Origin: JBCDCE01 sp039182515
GTDB taxonomy: Bacteria; Pseudomonadota; Alphaproteobacteria; Rhodobacterales; Rhodobacteraceae
DNA: 15,238 nt
Assembly: GCA_039182515.1 (NCBI GenBank)
Contig: JBCDCE010000077.1
Coordinates: 1-15,238 of the forward strand
Reading direction: 5' to 3'
Below, in pieces: positions 7,848 to 15,195 of this stretch (positions are counted from its first letter, which is position 1; each line of letters starts with the position of its first letter). A program made the translations under genes and the position numbers. Under the pieces are notes generated by a model. That model worked only from the letters and a program-made list of their open reading frames with translations, was not told the DNA's origin and made no database searches.

Positions 7848-9043
7848 AAGCCTTCGCAAAACGCCTGAATCCGCGTGCAGGCCTCTGTCAGATCTGCATC
7901 AGATGTGGCGTAGCTCACGCGGAAATACGGAGACAGCCCGAAGGCCGCGCCAAACACCACAGCCACGCCGTGTTCTTCCAAAAGCGCTGTTGCAAAAGCT
8001 TCGTCTGTGTCGATCAAAGTTCCGCCTTTAGAGGTTTTGCCCATGCAGTCTTTGATGCTGGGATAAACGTAAAAAGCCCCGTCCGGCACCGCGCAAGAAA
8101 TGCCGGGTGCTTTATTAAGCATGCCTACCACCAGATCCCGACGGCGCTTAAACATTTTGTTGTTTGGCGCGATGAAATCATGTGTTCCGTTCAAAGCCTC
8201 CACAGAGGCCCATTGGCTGATCGAGCAGGGGTTGGACGTGGCCTGGCTCTGCACCTTTTTCATCGCTTTGATCAAATGCGCTGGCCCGCCTGCATAGCCA
8301 ATGCGCCAGCCCGTCATGGCATAGGCTTTCGACACACCGTTACAGGTCAGCGTGCGCTCATAGAGCTGTGGCTCTACTTCGGCGGGGGTGCAAAATTTGA
8401 AATCATCAAAGACCAGATGCTCATACATATCATCCGTCATAATCCAAACCTGCGGGTGCTTAAGCAGGACATCTGTCAGAGCCTTAAGCTCATCCCGGCT
8501 GTAGCCTGCGCCGGTTGGATTGGACGGAGAATTGAAAATCAGCCATTTGGTGTTGGGCGTGATCGCCTCTTCTAGCTGTGCTGGCGTCATTTTGAAGCCC
8601 TGGTCTTGGCCTGCCAAGACGGCCACGGGGGTGCCACCGACCATACGCACCATATCGGGATAGCTTGTCCAATAGGGGGCAGGGATGATCACCTCGTCGC
8701 CCGGATTGATCGTGGCTTTGAGCGCATTGTAGAGGATCTGTTTGCCGCCATTGCCCACGCTGATCTGATCACGTGTATAGGTCAGGCCATTGTCGCGCTG
8801 AAACTTTGCGATGATCGCGTCTTTCAGCTCTGGCATGCCGTCGGGGGCGGTGTATTTCGTGCGCCCTTTATTGATCGCCTCGATGCCTGCCGCCTTGATG
8901 TGATCAGGCGTATCAAAGTCCGGCTCACCTGCGCCAAGCCCAATCACATCATGGCCTGCGGCCTTCAATTCTTGCGCCTTTGTGGAGACGGCAATCGTTG
9001 GAGAAGGCTGAACTGCATCGAGTGTCGCGGACAGAAAGGGCAT
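7841..9043 (-). CDS. aatA: Aspartate aminotransferase, PLP-dependent fold type I
   Basis: Transfers the amino group between aspartate and 2-oxoglutarate, giving oxaloacetate and glutamate; it is cytoplasmic. From the ATG at 9043 the protein has 400 residues, the usual length for the alphaproteobacterial class I/II (subgroup I-gamma) enzymes. Motifs in order: AGEPDFDTP near the N-terminus, KYTAPDG, APYWTSYPDM, NSPSNPTG with Asn175, DDMYEHLVFD with the PLP-contacting Asp205 and Tyr207, and SKAYAMTGWRIGY with the Schiff-base Lys239. The start at 9043 is preferred because GGAG lies six bases upstream; the ATG at 9055 lacks such a site and only supplies that ribosome binding site. The family also includes enzymes acting on prephenate or aromatic amino acids, so the exact substrate range is inferred. 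Confidence 0.93.
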   Translation of the reverse strand: MPFLSATLDAVQPSPTIAVSTKAQELKAAGHDVIGLGAGEPDFDTPDHIKAAGIEAINKGRTKYTAPDGMPELKDAIIAKFQRDNGLTYTRDQISVGNGGKQILYNALKATINPGDEVIIPAPYWTSYPDMVRMVGGTPVAVLAGQDQGFKMTPAQLEEAITPNTKWLIFNSPSNPTGAGYSRDELKALTDVLLKHPQVWIMTDDMYEHLVFDDFKFCTPAEVEPQLYERTLTCNGVSKAYAMTGWRIGYAGGPAHLIKAMKKVQSQATSNPCSISQWASVEALNGTHDFIAPNNKMFKRRRDLVVGMLNKAPGISCAVPDGAFYVYPSIKDCMGKTSKGGTLIDTDEAFATALLEEHGVAVVFGAAFGLSPYFRVSYATSDADLTEACTRIQAFCEGLT

Positions 9044-9077
9044 TGTCGTCTCCATGTTTGGCTATCTTGAGCGAATG

Positions 9078-9089
9078 GGTTACGTAAAC
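9078..9089. promoter_or_regulatory. Near-palindrome in the aatA / XRE-regulator divergent region
   Basis: GGTTACGTAAAC contains the perfect palindrome TTACGTAA (9080-9087) and lies in the only 69-bp gap between the divergent aatA and XRE genes, 12 bases before the regulator's GGAGG ribosome binding site. It is a candidate operator, possibly for the XRE protein itself. Short palindromes also arise by chance. Confidence 0.25.
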
Positions 9090-9112
9090 GGCGGATAAGC
9101 GGAGGCTGCAAG

Positions 9113-9502
9113 ATGGAAGACGGCACCAGCGACTGGTTTAGTAGCGATATTTCAACATTTGGCGACCGTATTGCCGGCGCAAGAGAACAATCTGGCATGA
9201 GCCAAGAAGTTTTGGCCAAAAGACTCGGCGTCAAACTCTCGACGCTCCTGGCTTGGGAAGAAGATCTCAATGAGCCAAGGGCCAACAAGCTGTCGATGCT
9301 GGCAGGGATTTTAAATGTCTCTTTGGGCTGGCTTTTGAACGGCGAAGGCGAGGGCATCGACGCGCCGGATGATTTGACCATTCCACATGAGGTGAGTGAT
9401 CTGCTCACAGAAGTGCGCCAGCTCAAAGCGCAAATGCTGCGCACAGCGGACCGCCTCGGTGTTGTGGAAAAGCGCTTGCGCCAAGCTGTAAAAACCTCGT
9501 GA
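9113..9502 (+). CDS. XRE-family transcriptional regulator with C-terminal coiled coil
   Basis: A 129-residue cytoplasmic protein. Residues about 16-77 form a Cro/C1-type helix-turn-helix: FGDRIAGAREQSGMSQEVLAKRLGV, then TLLAWEEDLNEPR, then a helix ending SLGWLLNGEGEG. Residues about 93-125 have heptad-like leucines (VSDLLTEVRQLKAQMLRTADRL) and probably form a dimerising coiled coil. The start has GGAGG seven bases upstream. The stop overlaps the start of sdhE (TGATG), so the two are translationally coupled and probably one operon. This suggests a link to succinate dehydrogenase maturation or central metabolism, but the regulated genes are unknown. Confidence 0.88.
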   Translation: MEDGTSDWFSSDISTFGDRIAGAREQSGMSQEVLAKRLGVKLSTLLAWEEDLNEPRANKLSMLAGILNVSLGWLLNGEGEGIDAPDDLTIPHEVSDLLTEVRQLKAQMLRTADRLGVVEKRLRQAVKTS

Positions 9503-9762
9503 TGTCTGAGAGTTCTGAGGCCCGTCTCAAGCGGCTGAAAATGCGCTCTATGCGCCGCGGGATCAAGGAGATGGACGTGATCCTGATGGCGTTTTCGCAA
9601 ACAGAGCTTGATGCGATGAGCGATGCCGAACTCACGCGCTATGACGCGCTATTGAGCGAAAACGATCACGATCTTTATGCTTGGGTCAGCGGCCAAATGG
9701 CCCCTCCAGAGGCCTTTGAAGAGCTCATTGCGCAAATTTCTGACGGCTTGGTGAAAAAATAA
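9502..9762 (+). CDS. sdhE: FAD assembly factor SdhE (succinate dehydrogenase flavinylation)
   Basis: SdhE promotes covalent attachment of FAD to the SdhA flavoprotein of succinate dehydrogenase. The 86-residue product has the family's conserved RGxxE motif as RGIKE (19-23), followed by MDVILMAFSQTELDAMSDAEL and the typical C-terminal ENDHDLYAWVSG segment. Length matches the small single-domain family. It has no strong ribosome binding site of its own; its ATG overlaps the stop of the preceding regulator by one base, consistent with translational coupling. An adjacent GTG at 9499 is an alternative start adding one residue. No sdh genes are in the window. Confidence 0.93.
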   Translation: MSESSEARLKRLKMRSMRRGIKEMDVILMAFSQTELDAMSDAELTRYDALLSENDHDLYAWVSGQMAPPEAFEELIAQISDGLVKK

Positions 9763-9769
9763 TCCCACT

Positions 9770-9784
9770 TTAACCGCGCCTTAG
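9770..9784 (+). promoter_or_regulatory. CtrA-like box upstream of the LdtR-like regulator
   Basis: TTAA, seven bases, then TTAG gives a single-mismatch match to the alphaproteobacterial CtrA recognition sequence TTAA-N7-TTAA. It lies 50 bp before the regulator's ATG, a suitable distance for a promoter element. One mismatch in an otherwise simple motif makes a chance match quite possible. Confidence 0.3.
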
Positions 9785-9834
9785 CAACTCCATGCCTATA
9801 CCCCGCTTTAAGCAGTTTTGGCGGAGTAATTATC

Positions 9835-10332
9835 ATGAGCATGCACAATAGCATGGATGCCGGGAGTAAGTCCGGCTTTATAACGGGCTATTTGGAGGCA
9901 TTGGCTTTGGTGGAGCGATTGCACCGCCTGCTGCTCGATGTCATCAAAGATGAGTTTGAACGCGTTGGCATTCTGGAGATCAACTCCGTGCAGGCACTAT
10001 TGTTGTTTAATATCGCGGACAATGAAGTCACGGCGGGCGAATTGAAGTCCCGTGGATACTATCAAGGCAGCAATGTGAGCTACAATCTCAAGAAGCTTGT
10101 CGAGATGGGTTACATGCATCACCAGCGCTGCGAGATTGACCGCCGCTCCGTGCGTGTGCGGCTCACTGAAAAGGGCCGCAATATCCGTAACATAGTAACC
10201 GAGCTCTTCGAGAGCCATGCGGATGGGCTGATCTCAAAGTCTGTTTTGGATCATCAGGGCGTTGAAGATATCAACACAGCATTACGACGGGTCGAACGTT
10301 ATTGGACCGAGCAAATCCGCTATATTTACTAA
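9835..10332 (+). CDS. ldtR: MarR-family winged-helix regulator, LdtR-like
   Basis: A 165-residue DNA-binding protein that, from memory, closely resembles LdtR of Liberibacter and Rhizobium. There it controls an L,D-transpeptidase and osmotic/cell-wall tolerance genes. Shared segments include YLEALALVERLHRLLLDV (19-36), INSVQALLLFNI (49-60), the recognition-helix region GYYQGSNVSYNLKKLVEMGY (74-93) and the wing IDRRSVRVRLTEKG (101-114). It ends in a helix with YWTEQIRYIY that probably helps dimerisation. GGAG eight bases before the ATG at 9835 supports the start; a second ATG six bases on is possible. No transpeptidase gene is in the window, so the targets here are inferred. It converges on gloA, with only 15 bp between the two stop codons. 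Confidence 0.8.
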   Translation: MSMHNSMDAGSKSGFITGYLEALALVERLHRLLLDVIKDEFERVGILEINSVQALLLFNIADNEVTAGELKSRGYYQGSNVSYNLKKLVEMGYMHHQRCEIDRRSVRVRLTEKGRNIRNIVTELFESHADGLISKSVLDHQGVEDINTALRRVERYWTEQIRYIY

Positions 10333-10347
10333 GAGCAGAGCGCGCCC

Positions 10348-10776
10348 CTACCAGTGGCCTGTGTTGCCCATACTAGCCCAGGGTTCTGCTGGGGAAAGGT
10401 TCTCACCCTTTTGCAGCAATTCGATGGAAATGTTGTCGGGCGAACGGACAAAAGCCATGTGCCCATCGCGTGGCGGGCGGTTGATGGTCACACCGTTATC
10501 CATCAAATGCTGACAGAGCGCGTAGATGTCATCCACTTGATAGGCCAAATGCCCAAAATGGCGACTGTCTGACGGGAGCGCGTCATCGCCGTCCCAGTTG
10601 TAGGTCAATTCAACAGGGCAGTCAGGTTGATCAGGCGGCGCCATAAAAACCAAGGTAAACCGCCCCCCTTCGCTGTCGTAACGGCGTGTTTCTTGCAAAC
10701 CTAACAGCTCAAAAAAGGCAATTGACGTTTCAAGATCTTTAACGCGCACCATGGTGTGCAAATATTTAAGGGACAT
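10348..10776 (-). CDS. gloA: Lactoylglutathione lyase (glyoxalase I), VOC family
   Basis: Converts the hemithioacetal of methylglyoxal and glutathione to S-lactoylglutathione in the cytoplasm. The 142-residue length and all four expected metal ligands fit: His7 (LHTMVRV), Glu56 (VELTYNW), His76 (FGHLAYQV) and Glu119 (ISIELLQKG). The absence of the long extra loops of the Zn2+ enzymes suggests the Ni2+/Co2+-type bacterial form, an inference from length. GGAG lies seven bases before the ATG. Its stop lies only 15 bp from the stop of the converging LdtR-like gene, leaving little room for separate terminators. Confidence 0.93.
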   Translation of the reverse strand: MSLKYLHTMVRVKDLETSIAFFELLGLQETRRYDSEGGRFTLVFMAPPDQPDCPVELTYNWDGDDALPSDSRHFGHLAYQVDDIYALCQHLMDNGVTINRPPRDGHMAFVRSPDNISIELLQKGENLSPAEPWASMGNTGHW

Positions 10777-10970
10777 TACAAAGCTCCGTTGATGCGTTTC
10801 GCCGTCTTGGCTGAGTTAAGACTGTGTTTCATCGAGGTGTGATCTGCAGGCGCAGTCTTGTAAAGCCCTGCCAATGCGTTCTTTCACCTCGCCAGTGCCA
10901 AACGTAGTCGCCAGCGTTCCGCGATCAAGCCAATGAACCGAAGGCTTTTAGTGCAATACCGGGCGCAACA

Positions 10971-10996
10971 CTCTCTTTTCTTTGGTGAAAATACTC
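10971..10996 (-). other. GAGTATTT-type intergenic motif downstream of the Slam gene
   Basis: On the minus strand GAGTATTTTCACCAAAG is followed by AAAAGAGAG. As I remember it, a similar phrase (GAGTATTT, a few bases, CCAA, then a purine-rich tail) recurs between genes in Rhodobacteraceae; its role is unknown to me. The surrounding gap (10777-11030, 254 bp) shows no gene. Confidence 0.3.
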
Positions 10997-11030
10997 AAAT
11001 GTTGACGGCGCGCCGCTTGCAGGAACGGCC

Positions 11031-12485
11031 TTAAAAAACCGATCTCAGTCCAACTGTGACCGCAAACTCTTCAGACTTAAACCGGCTGACGGTGGAGTTG
11101 GTTTGGGACCAATCCAAATTCAGTGTCGGAGCAAACCCATAAAGATCCCGATTTGGGAAGAACGCGGTTATGCCCAAAGTGTAGCGGGTATCTTTGCGGA
11201 GCGCCGGATTCACCAGGCCGAAGTAAGCGGCATCGTCTAGACGACGGGAAAAGCCTGCCCGCGTGGTCAGTTCAACTCCGGCGACGGGTTTGGCAAGAGT
11301 GTAAGAAACGGTTGTTGAATACCGACTGTGAGCAACAGTTGCAGAGCGTGCATTCGTGTCAGATATCGAAACCCCAAACTGCAAGCGCCCTCCGTTCTGC
11401 GGGATAAAAACTGCCGTATATCCAAGGGTCCAAAGAGTTGCGGACCGGCTATCAGCATCGCTGCGTTCTTGGCGCCCATAAGACAAAGAAACCTGCCCCA
11501 AGCTTCGCGGTGTTGGTGTCCATGTCAGGCTACCAAAAGCCATTGCGGACCGGCTCAGGGGCTCTCCTCCGTACCAATTTCGACCAAGTTCCAATCCAAC
11601 TTCTCGTCCAAGGCCACGCGCGTTTTGCGCAAAACGATAAGTGCCACGCAGGCCGAGATCGTCAAAGCTAAAGTCTGAGGCACCTGGCAAATCTGCCGTT
11701 GGATCTGCCGCCCGGGCCGCCTCCAATTTGTCTTTCGCATCCTGTGAAAACCAATATCGGCGCAGGTCAGCCCGACCTAAAAGAGACCAAGAGGCACCAT
11801 CTTTGAGCGCCTTGGTGTAGCTCACCGCACCAAATCCGCGCGCTTGAAAGCCGGACAGAGCTTGGCTGTCGACTGATAAAACCACGGGTTCAGACCCCAG
11901 CGGGTTTTCACCATTTAAAGTGGCCTCGGACGAGCCATTATTGATGTTGGAGGAAGGGCGGACGGAAAAATCGAAGTTGTATTTCCATGGGTTTTGGCGA
12001 TCGAGAATTTTATAATCCCGTGCAAGGCGCGCCTTGAGGGCGTCGTTTGGTGCATTTTGCCGTGCCCTGCGCAGCCAAACCTGCGCGAGTGTTAGACGGT
12101 TCTCAACGACATAGCTGTCGGCAACCAATACAGCCGCGTTGTGCCTTTGGAGGGGCGTCTGGGCGAATGCCAGCGCTTTTCGCGCCGCCTCGCGCGACGC
12201 AGAGCTTTCACCAGTGGCCCGTGCGGCTTGCCCAAGCAAAAGCCAAAGGTCCGGCGCTTCTGGTCTTGATTGTAATAGGCCTTGGGCAATTGCGGCGGCC
12301 GCGCGCGGTTTATTCTGCGCGATGAGTTGATTGGCGAAAGCAAAGGCTTGGGCGGGAGACAGGCGCAACTCTTGTGCATGAGCGCCGGTTGTGACCGCGC
12401 CTAACAAGAAACCTGACAAACCAAAGATCACTACGGCGGTCGCTAGGCCGCACTTTAAGCGCTGTCTCACAAAACCCCCAGACAC
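11031..12485 (-). CDS. Slam-type surface lipoprotein assembly modulator (TPR + DUF560 beta-barrel)
   Basis: Slam proteins are outer-membrane translocators (type XI secretion) that move specific lipoproteins to the cell surface. The 484-residue product starts with a signal peptide ending AHA-QE (cleavage after Ala37). About residues 42-160 form TPR-like helices (ANQLIAQNKPRAAAAIAQGL, LWLLLGQAARATGE). From residue 166 comes the typical entry NPWKYNFDFSVRPSSNINNG of the DUF560 domain, then alternating amphipathic strands ending in a terminal Phe (GLRSVF), as expected of an outer-membrane barrel. It begins six bases after the stop of the lipoprotein gene 12492-13610, its likely client. The start is GTG at 12485; a second GTG at 12470 behind GGGGG is equally plausible and leaves a shorter signal peptide. 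Confidence 0.85.
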   Translation of the reverse strand: MSGGFVRQRLKCGLATAVVIFGLSGFLLGAVTTGAHAQELRLSPAQAFAFANQLIAQNKPRAAAAIAQGLLQSRPEAPDLWLLLGQAARATGESSASREAARKALAFAQTPLQRHNAAVLVADSYVVENRLTLAQVWLRRARQNAPNDALKARLARDYKILDRQNPWKYNFDFSVRPSSNINNGSSEATLNGENPLGSEPVVLSVDSQALSGFQARGFGAVSYTKALKDGASWSLLGRADLRRYWFSQDAKDKLEAARAADPTADLPGASDFSFDDLGLRGTYRFAQNARGLGREVGLELGRNWYGGEPLSRSAMAFGSLTWTPTPRSLGQVSLSYGRQERSDADSRSATLWTLGYTAVFIPQNGGRLQFGVSISDTNARSATVAHSRYSTTVSYTLAKPVAGVELTTRAGFSRRLDDAAYFGLVNPALRKDTRYTLGITAFFPNRDLYGFAPTLNLDWSQTNSTVSRFKSEEFAVTVGLRSVF

Positions 12486-12491
12486 TCCGCG

Positions 12492-13610
12492 TTATGGAAT
12501 AACTTGGTCCGCCCCAAATACTCCGATTTCTTGCGCGGTGAACTCCGAGGTAAGATCAACGAGTTCAACGGATTGGCTCGCCACGTTTGCGGGCAATGTT
12601 GGGAATTCCAAAAGCGTGTCGTCCACACCGCCATCTGCCGCAGCTGGGTTGATGCCGAGATTAATCTGATTTTCGATCAGTTGGAAGTTTGTGGAGTTAT
12701 AGGCGCTTAGGATTGTGCCGTCGTTCAGAGTAACGTTCTGAACCCGAATCTGAGCTTGAAAGCGCGGCCCAACCATCTCGAGGAACCCGGTTACTTCTTC
12801 ACTGTTCTCACCCGCCAACAGGGCCTCATAGGTGCCCGAGTCGCGTACAGCGCCATTGAAGGTCGTTGTCACATTGGACGACAGAATCTCGCCGATATTG
12901 TTGATGGAGGCTGTGGACAAAATAATCGTTGGCAAGTCTTCACCCAACTCACCAGCCGATCCTATGATTTGACGGTTTGTGATTTGGCCTTCGACAGCAC
13001 CAAACTCGTCATTTGCAGGATCAAAGTCCAAAATATCGACCTCAATTCTCGCATCGCCGCGCACAACCTCTAGACCGCTGATCCCATCAAAGGTCCGCAC
13101 AGCATTGTATGTGCCGAGGTAGACATATTCGCCGCCCGCAGGCAGGTTGAATGCATCTTGGGTGCGGCGGATATTTGCGCCGCCAAACCCATAGCCATTG
13201 TACGAGCGACTTGCGGCGGCCGTGGCTTCGTAGTCGTCTCCGTTTACGAAAACGGCAAAGTACTTCCGCTGACCCGTGGTTGTTGTTTCACGGCTTTCGT
13301 AGACTGCCAGGTTTACGGCCGGGTTGTTTGCGTTGTCGTAAATACCCTCTGGCCCATCAAAGGGCAGGTTGTTGATAACAAGCTGATCGTTCGCGGCGTC
13401 GTACTGAACGTCGTTCATCGTAAAGCCCCGGCCGGTGTTAAACAAAAAGTTGTTTGTTGCCGTTTCGTTTTCGTTGAGAAGCTCAACTTCATCGATTTCC
13501 GCTTCAATCTCGGGATCAGGGCTCACCGTAAAGGGGTTTTGCCCATCAGAGGAGCCACAGGCGGATAGCGCGCCGAGCGCCAACAAAAGCGTTGCGTTTC
13601 GTGACATCAT
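12492..13610 (-). CDS. Probable surface lipoprotein with TbpB-like barrel region, likely Slam client
   Basis: The 372-residue product starts MMSRNATLLLALGALSAC, a lipoprotein signal with lipobox LSAC and Cys18. An acidic, flexible segment follows (about 28-45). Residues about 180-280 look like the eight-stranded barrel of transferrin-binding-protein-B-like lipoproteins: alternating strands, VEGQITNR, and a GTYEALLAGENSEEVTGFLEM segment that recalls the family's G-x-F-x-G-x-x-x-x-E-x-x-G pattern. The C-terminus is acidic. Being directly upstream of a Slam gene supports export to the cell surface; the ligand is unknown. The ATG at 13610 was chosen because it gives a normal 18-residue lipoprotein signal. 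The frame stays open up to 14123, inside thyX on the other strand, and that extension is not credible. The ribosome binding site is poor. Confidence 0.8.
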   Translation of the reverse strand: MMSRNATLLLALGALSACGSSDGQNPFTVSPDPEIEAEIDEVELLNENETATNNFLFNTGRGFTMNDVQYDAANDQLVINNLPFDGPEGIYDNANNPAVNLAVYESRETTTTGQRKYFAVFVNGDDYEATAAASRSYNGYGFGGANIRRTQDAFNLPAGGEYVYLGTYNAVRTFDGISGLEVVRGDARIEVDILDFDPANDEFGAVEGQITNRQIIGSAGELGEDLPTIILSTASINNIGEILSSNVTTTFNGAVRDSGTYEALLAGENSEEVTGFLEMVGPRFQAQIRVQNVTLNDGTILSAYNSTNFQLIENQINLGINPAAADGGVDDTLLEFPTLPANVASQSVELVDLTSEFTAQEIGVFGADQVIP

Positions 13611-13784
13611 TTTTTTGCTCGATTTGCCTATTTTTGTTGAGAAGACCATCGCTGAGTTGCGGCGCAAAGTCAATAATAACGCTTGACGTGCACACTCCAT
13701 ATCGGCGTTCCGCTGCTGCAATTTCCTAGATATAGTGGAGGCCGACTCACCCGATACGACATAAGTAGAGCGAGCACGCATGCA
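13611..13784. promoter_or_regulatory. Divergent promoter region of thyX and the surface lipoprotein gene
   Basis: This 174-bp gap must drive both directions. Toward thyX, TATAGT (13731-13736) is a good -10 with a weak -35 (TTCCGC, 17-bp spacing), about 48 bases before the ATG. Toward the lipoprotein, the minus strand has TTGACT (13673-13668), but at 17 bp only a poor -10 (GATGGT). I see no clear operator such as a Fur box. Confidence 0.35.
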
Positions 13785-14693
13785 ATGGCTTTGACCCCCG
13801 ACCAACTTGCCGAAATTGAAGCACAACGGGAGGATCCGCATACCACGCTGCGCGCCACTGTGCCGGGTATTGAAGCGCATCTTTATAAGGCGCATGAGGT
13901 TTTGGATCATGGGTTCGTTCGTGTGATCGACTACATGGGAGATGACGCTGCCATCACGCAATCCGCGCGCGTAAGCTACGGCAAGGGCACCAAATCGGTT
14001 CAAAACGATGAAGGCCTTATTCGGTATTTGATGCGGCATTGGCATTCCACGCCCTTTGAGATGTGTGAAATCAAACTGCACGTGAAATTGCCCATTTTTG
14101 TGGCGAGACAATGGATTCGGCATCGCACCGCAAATGTGAACGAATATTCGGCTCGATATTCCATCTTAGACCGTGAATTCTACATCCCCGCACCTGAACA
14201 ACTTGCTGCGCAGTCTGTGGTAAACAATCAAGGTCGGGGCGGGACACTTGAAGGCGCGGAAGCTGCGCGTGTTCTTGAGGTGCTCAAAGCTGACAGCAAC
14301 CGGGCCTACGATCACTACGAACAAATGATCAGCCAAGACGGGCAAGACGGTCTAGCACGCGAGCTTGCGCGGATGAATCTTCCCGCCAACATCTACACGC
14401 AGTGGTACTGGAAAGTGGATCTGCATAACCTGTTTCATTTCCTGCGGTTGCGGGCTGATGCGCATGCCCAATATGAAATTCGGGTTTATGCTGATGTGAT
14501 TTGTGAGCTTGTGAAAGACTGGGTGCCCTTCGCCTATCGTGCCTTTGAAGATTATCGCCTGGGTGGTGGACATTTGTCTGGTCGCGGGTTGGCTGCGGTG
14601 CGCGCGATGCTCGCGGGCAAAGAGGTCAGCCAAGAAAGCTCAGGCATGAGTGCTGGGGAATGGCGCGAGTTCCAGGCGCTAATTCAAGGCTGA
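13785..14693 (+). CDS. thyX: FAD-dependent thymidylate synthase ThyX
   Basis: Makes dTMP from dUMP using methylenetetrahydrofolate and NADPH through FAD, in the cytoplasm. The 302-residue product has the diagnostic RHR-x7-S motif as RHRTANVNEYS (112-122), preceded by HWHSTPFEMCEIKLHVKLPI and followed by ARYSILDREFYIPAPEQL. The later QWYWKVDLHNLFHFLRLR segment and its arginines contribute to the FAD/dUMP site in the family. The ATG at 13785 (MALTPDQLAEIE) matches the usual N-terminus; the frame is open upstream to 13683, but that part has no family resemblance and crosses the likely promoter. The ribosome binding site is weak (AGAG/CGAG). No thyA is seen here. Confidence 0.95.
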   Translation: MALTPDQLAEIEAQREDPHTTLRATVPGIEAHLYKAHEVLDHGFVRVIDYMGDDAAITQSARVSYGKGTKSVQNDEGLIRYLMRHWHSTPFEMCEIKLHVKLPIFVARQWIRHRTANVNEYSARYSILDREFYIPAPEQLAAQSVVNNQGRGGTLEGAEAARVLEVLKADSNRAYDHYEQMISQDGQDGLARELARMNLPANIYTQWYWKVDLHNLFHFLRLRADAHAQYEIRVYADVICELVKDWVPFAYRAFEDYRLGGGHLSGRGLAAVRAMLAGKEVSQESSGMSAGEWREFQALIQG

Positions 14694-14842
14694 GTGCCTG
14701 ATTGTTTCGCCCTTAGATACAGTTTGGTCGTTTCGGGGCGGCCCATTTGACCCTATGGCAGAAATTAGGCACCATTGCGGCATAAAAATGTCTGCCCCAA
14801 GGGCGACGACGCCTGACCCTTAATCTGCCTAAGGACACGTTC

Positions 14843-15103
14843 ATGACCCGTTTTTGTTTGACCGCCGCTTTTGCGGCGTTTTGTGCTGTGCCGGCTGCTG
14901 CACAGCCTGCTGAACCTGCCACCAACCCTGAAGTTCCTACCACAACTGGCGAAAGCGATGTTGTTGTTTGGGCCTGGGCAGGGCAAGAAAACCTCTGCCC
15001 ATTTGGATCGCAACCTGTCACCGTTGACGGCACAATTAGCTGCGGTGTGCCGAACCAAACGCTGACGTACCAGCAAATGCTGCGTAATCCGCAGGGGAAC
15101 TAA
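14843..15103 (+). CDS. Small exported protein of unknown function, 86 aa
   Basis: I recognise no family. A signal peptide is clear: MTRF, a hydrophobic alanine-rich core, and AAA-Q cleavage after residue 20. The mature part is about 66 residues, begins Pro/Thr/Glu-rich, then has DVVVWAWAGQENLCPFG and a second cysteine (Cys52 and Cys67), which could form a disulfide in the periplasm. AAGGAC (14831-14836) six bases before the ATG supports the start. It lies 149 bp behind thyX on the same strand. The ribosome binding site, signal peptide and following hairpin together support a real gene. Confidence 0.72.
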   Translation: MTRFCLTAAFAAFCAVPAAAQPAEPATNPEVPTTTGESDVVVWAWAGQENLCPFGSQPVTVDGTISCGVPNQTLTYQQMLRNPQGN

Positions 15104-15117
15104 TCAAAGAAGGCAGC

Positions 15118-15142
15118 CGGGCTCCCTGAAAAAGGGGGCCCG
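15118..15142. terminator. Hairpin terminator between convergent frames
   Basis: CGGGCTCCCT (15118-15127) pairs with AGGGGGCCCG (15133-15142) over 10 bp with one G-T pair and a five-base loop. It lies 15 bp after the stop of the small exported protein. On the minus strand the downstream flank is moderately T-rich, so it may also end a minus-strand gene entering from the right. No long T-run follows on the plus strand. Confidence 0.55.
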
Positions 15143-15195
15143 CTTGACCGATATATATCTGAGAAAGTCTGTTCCGAAAGCTGGGATGAAGCGAC

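Noticed and set aside
7790..8575. Open frame of 261 codons on the plus strand
   Set aside because: It is antisense to aatA, whose protein is a clear family member; the antisense product is Cys/His/Arg-rich and unlike a real protein.
13683..13784. N-terminal extension of the ThyX frame
   Set aside because: It adds 34 residues not typical of ThyX and runs through the likely promoter; the ATG at 13785 gives the usual family N-terminus.
13611..14123. N-terminal extension of the surface lipoprotein frame into thyX
   Set aside because: The extension overlaps a conserved gene on the other strand and would bury the lipoprotein signal in the middle of the protein.
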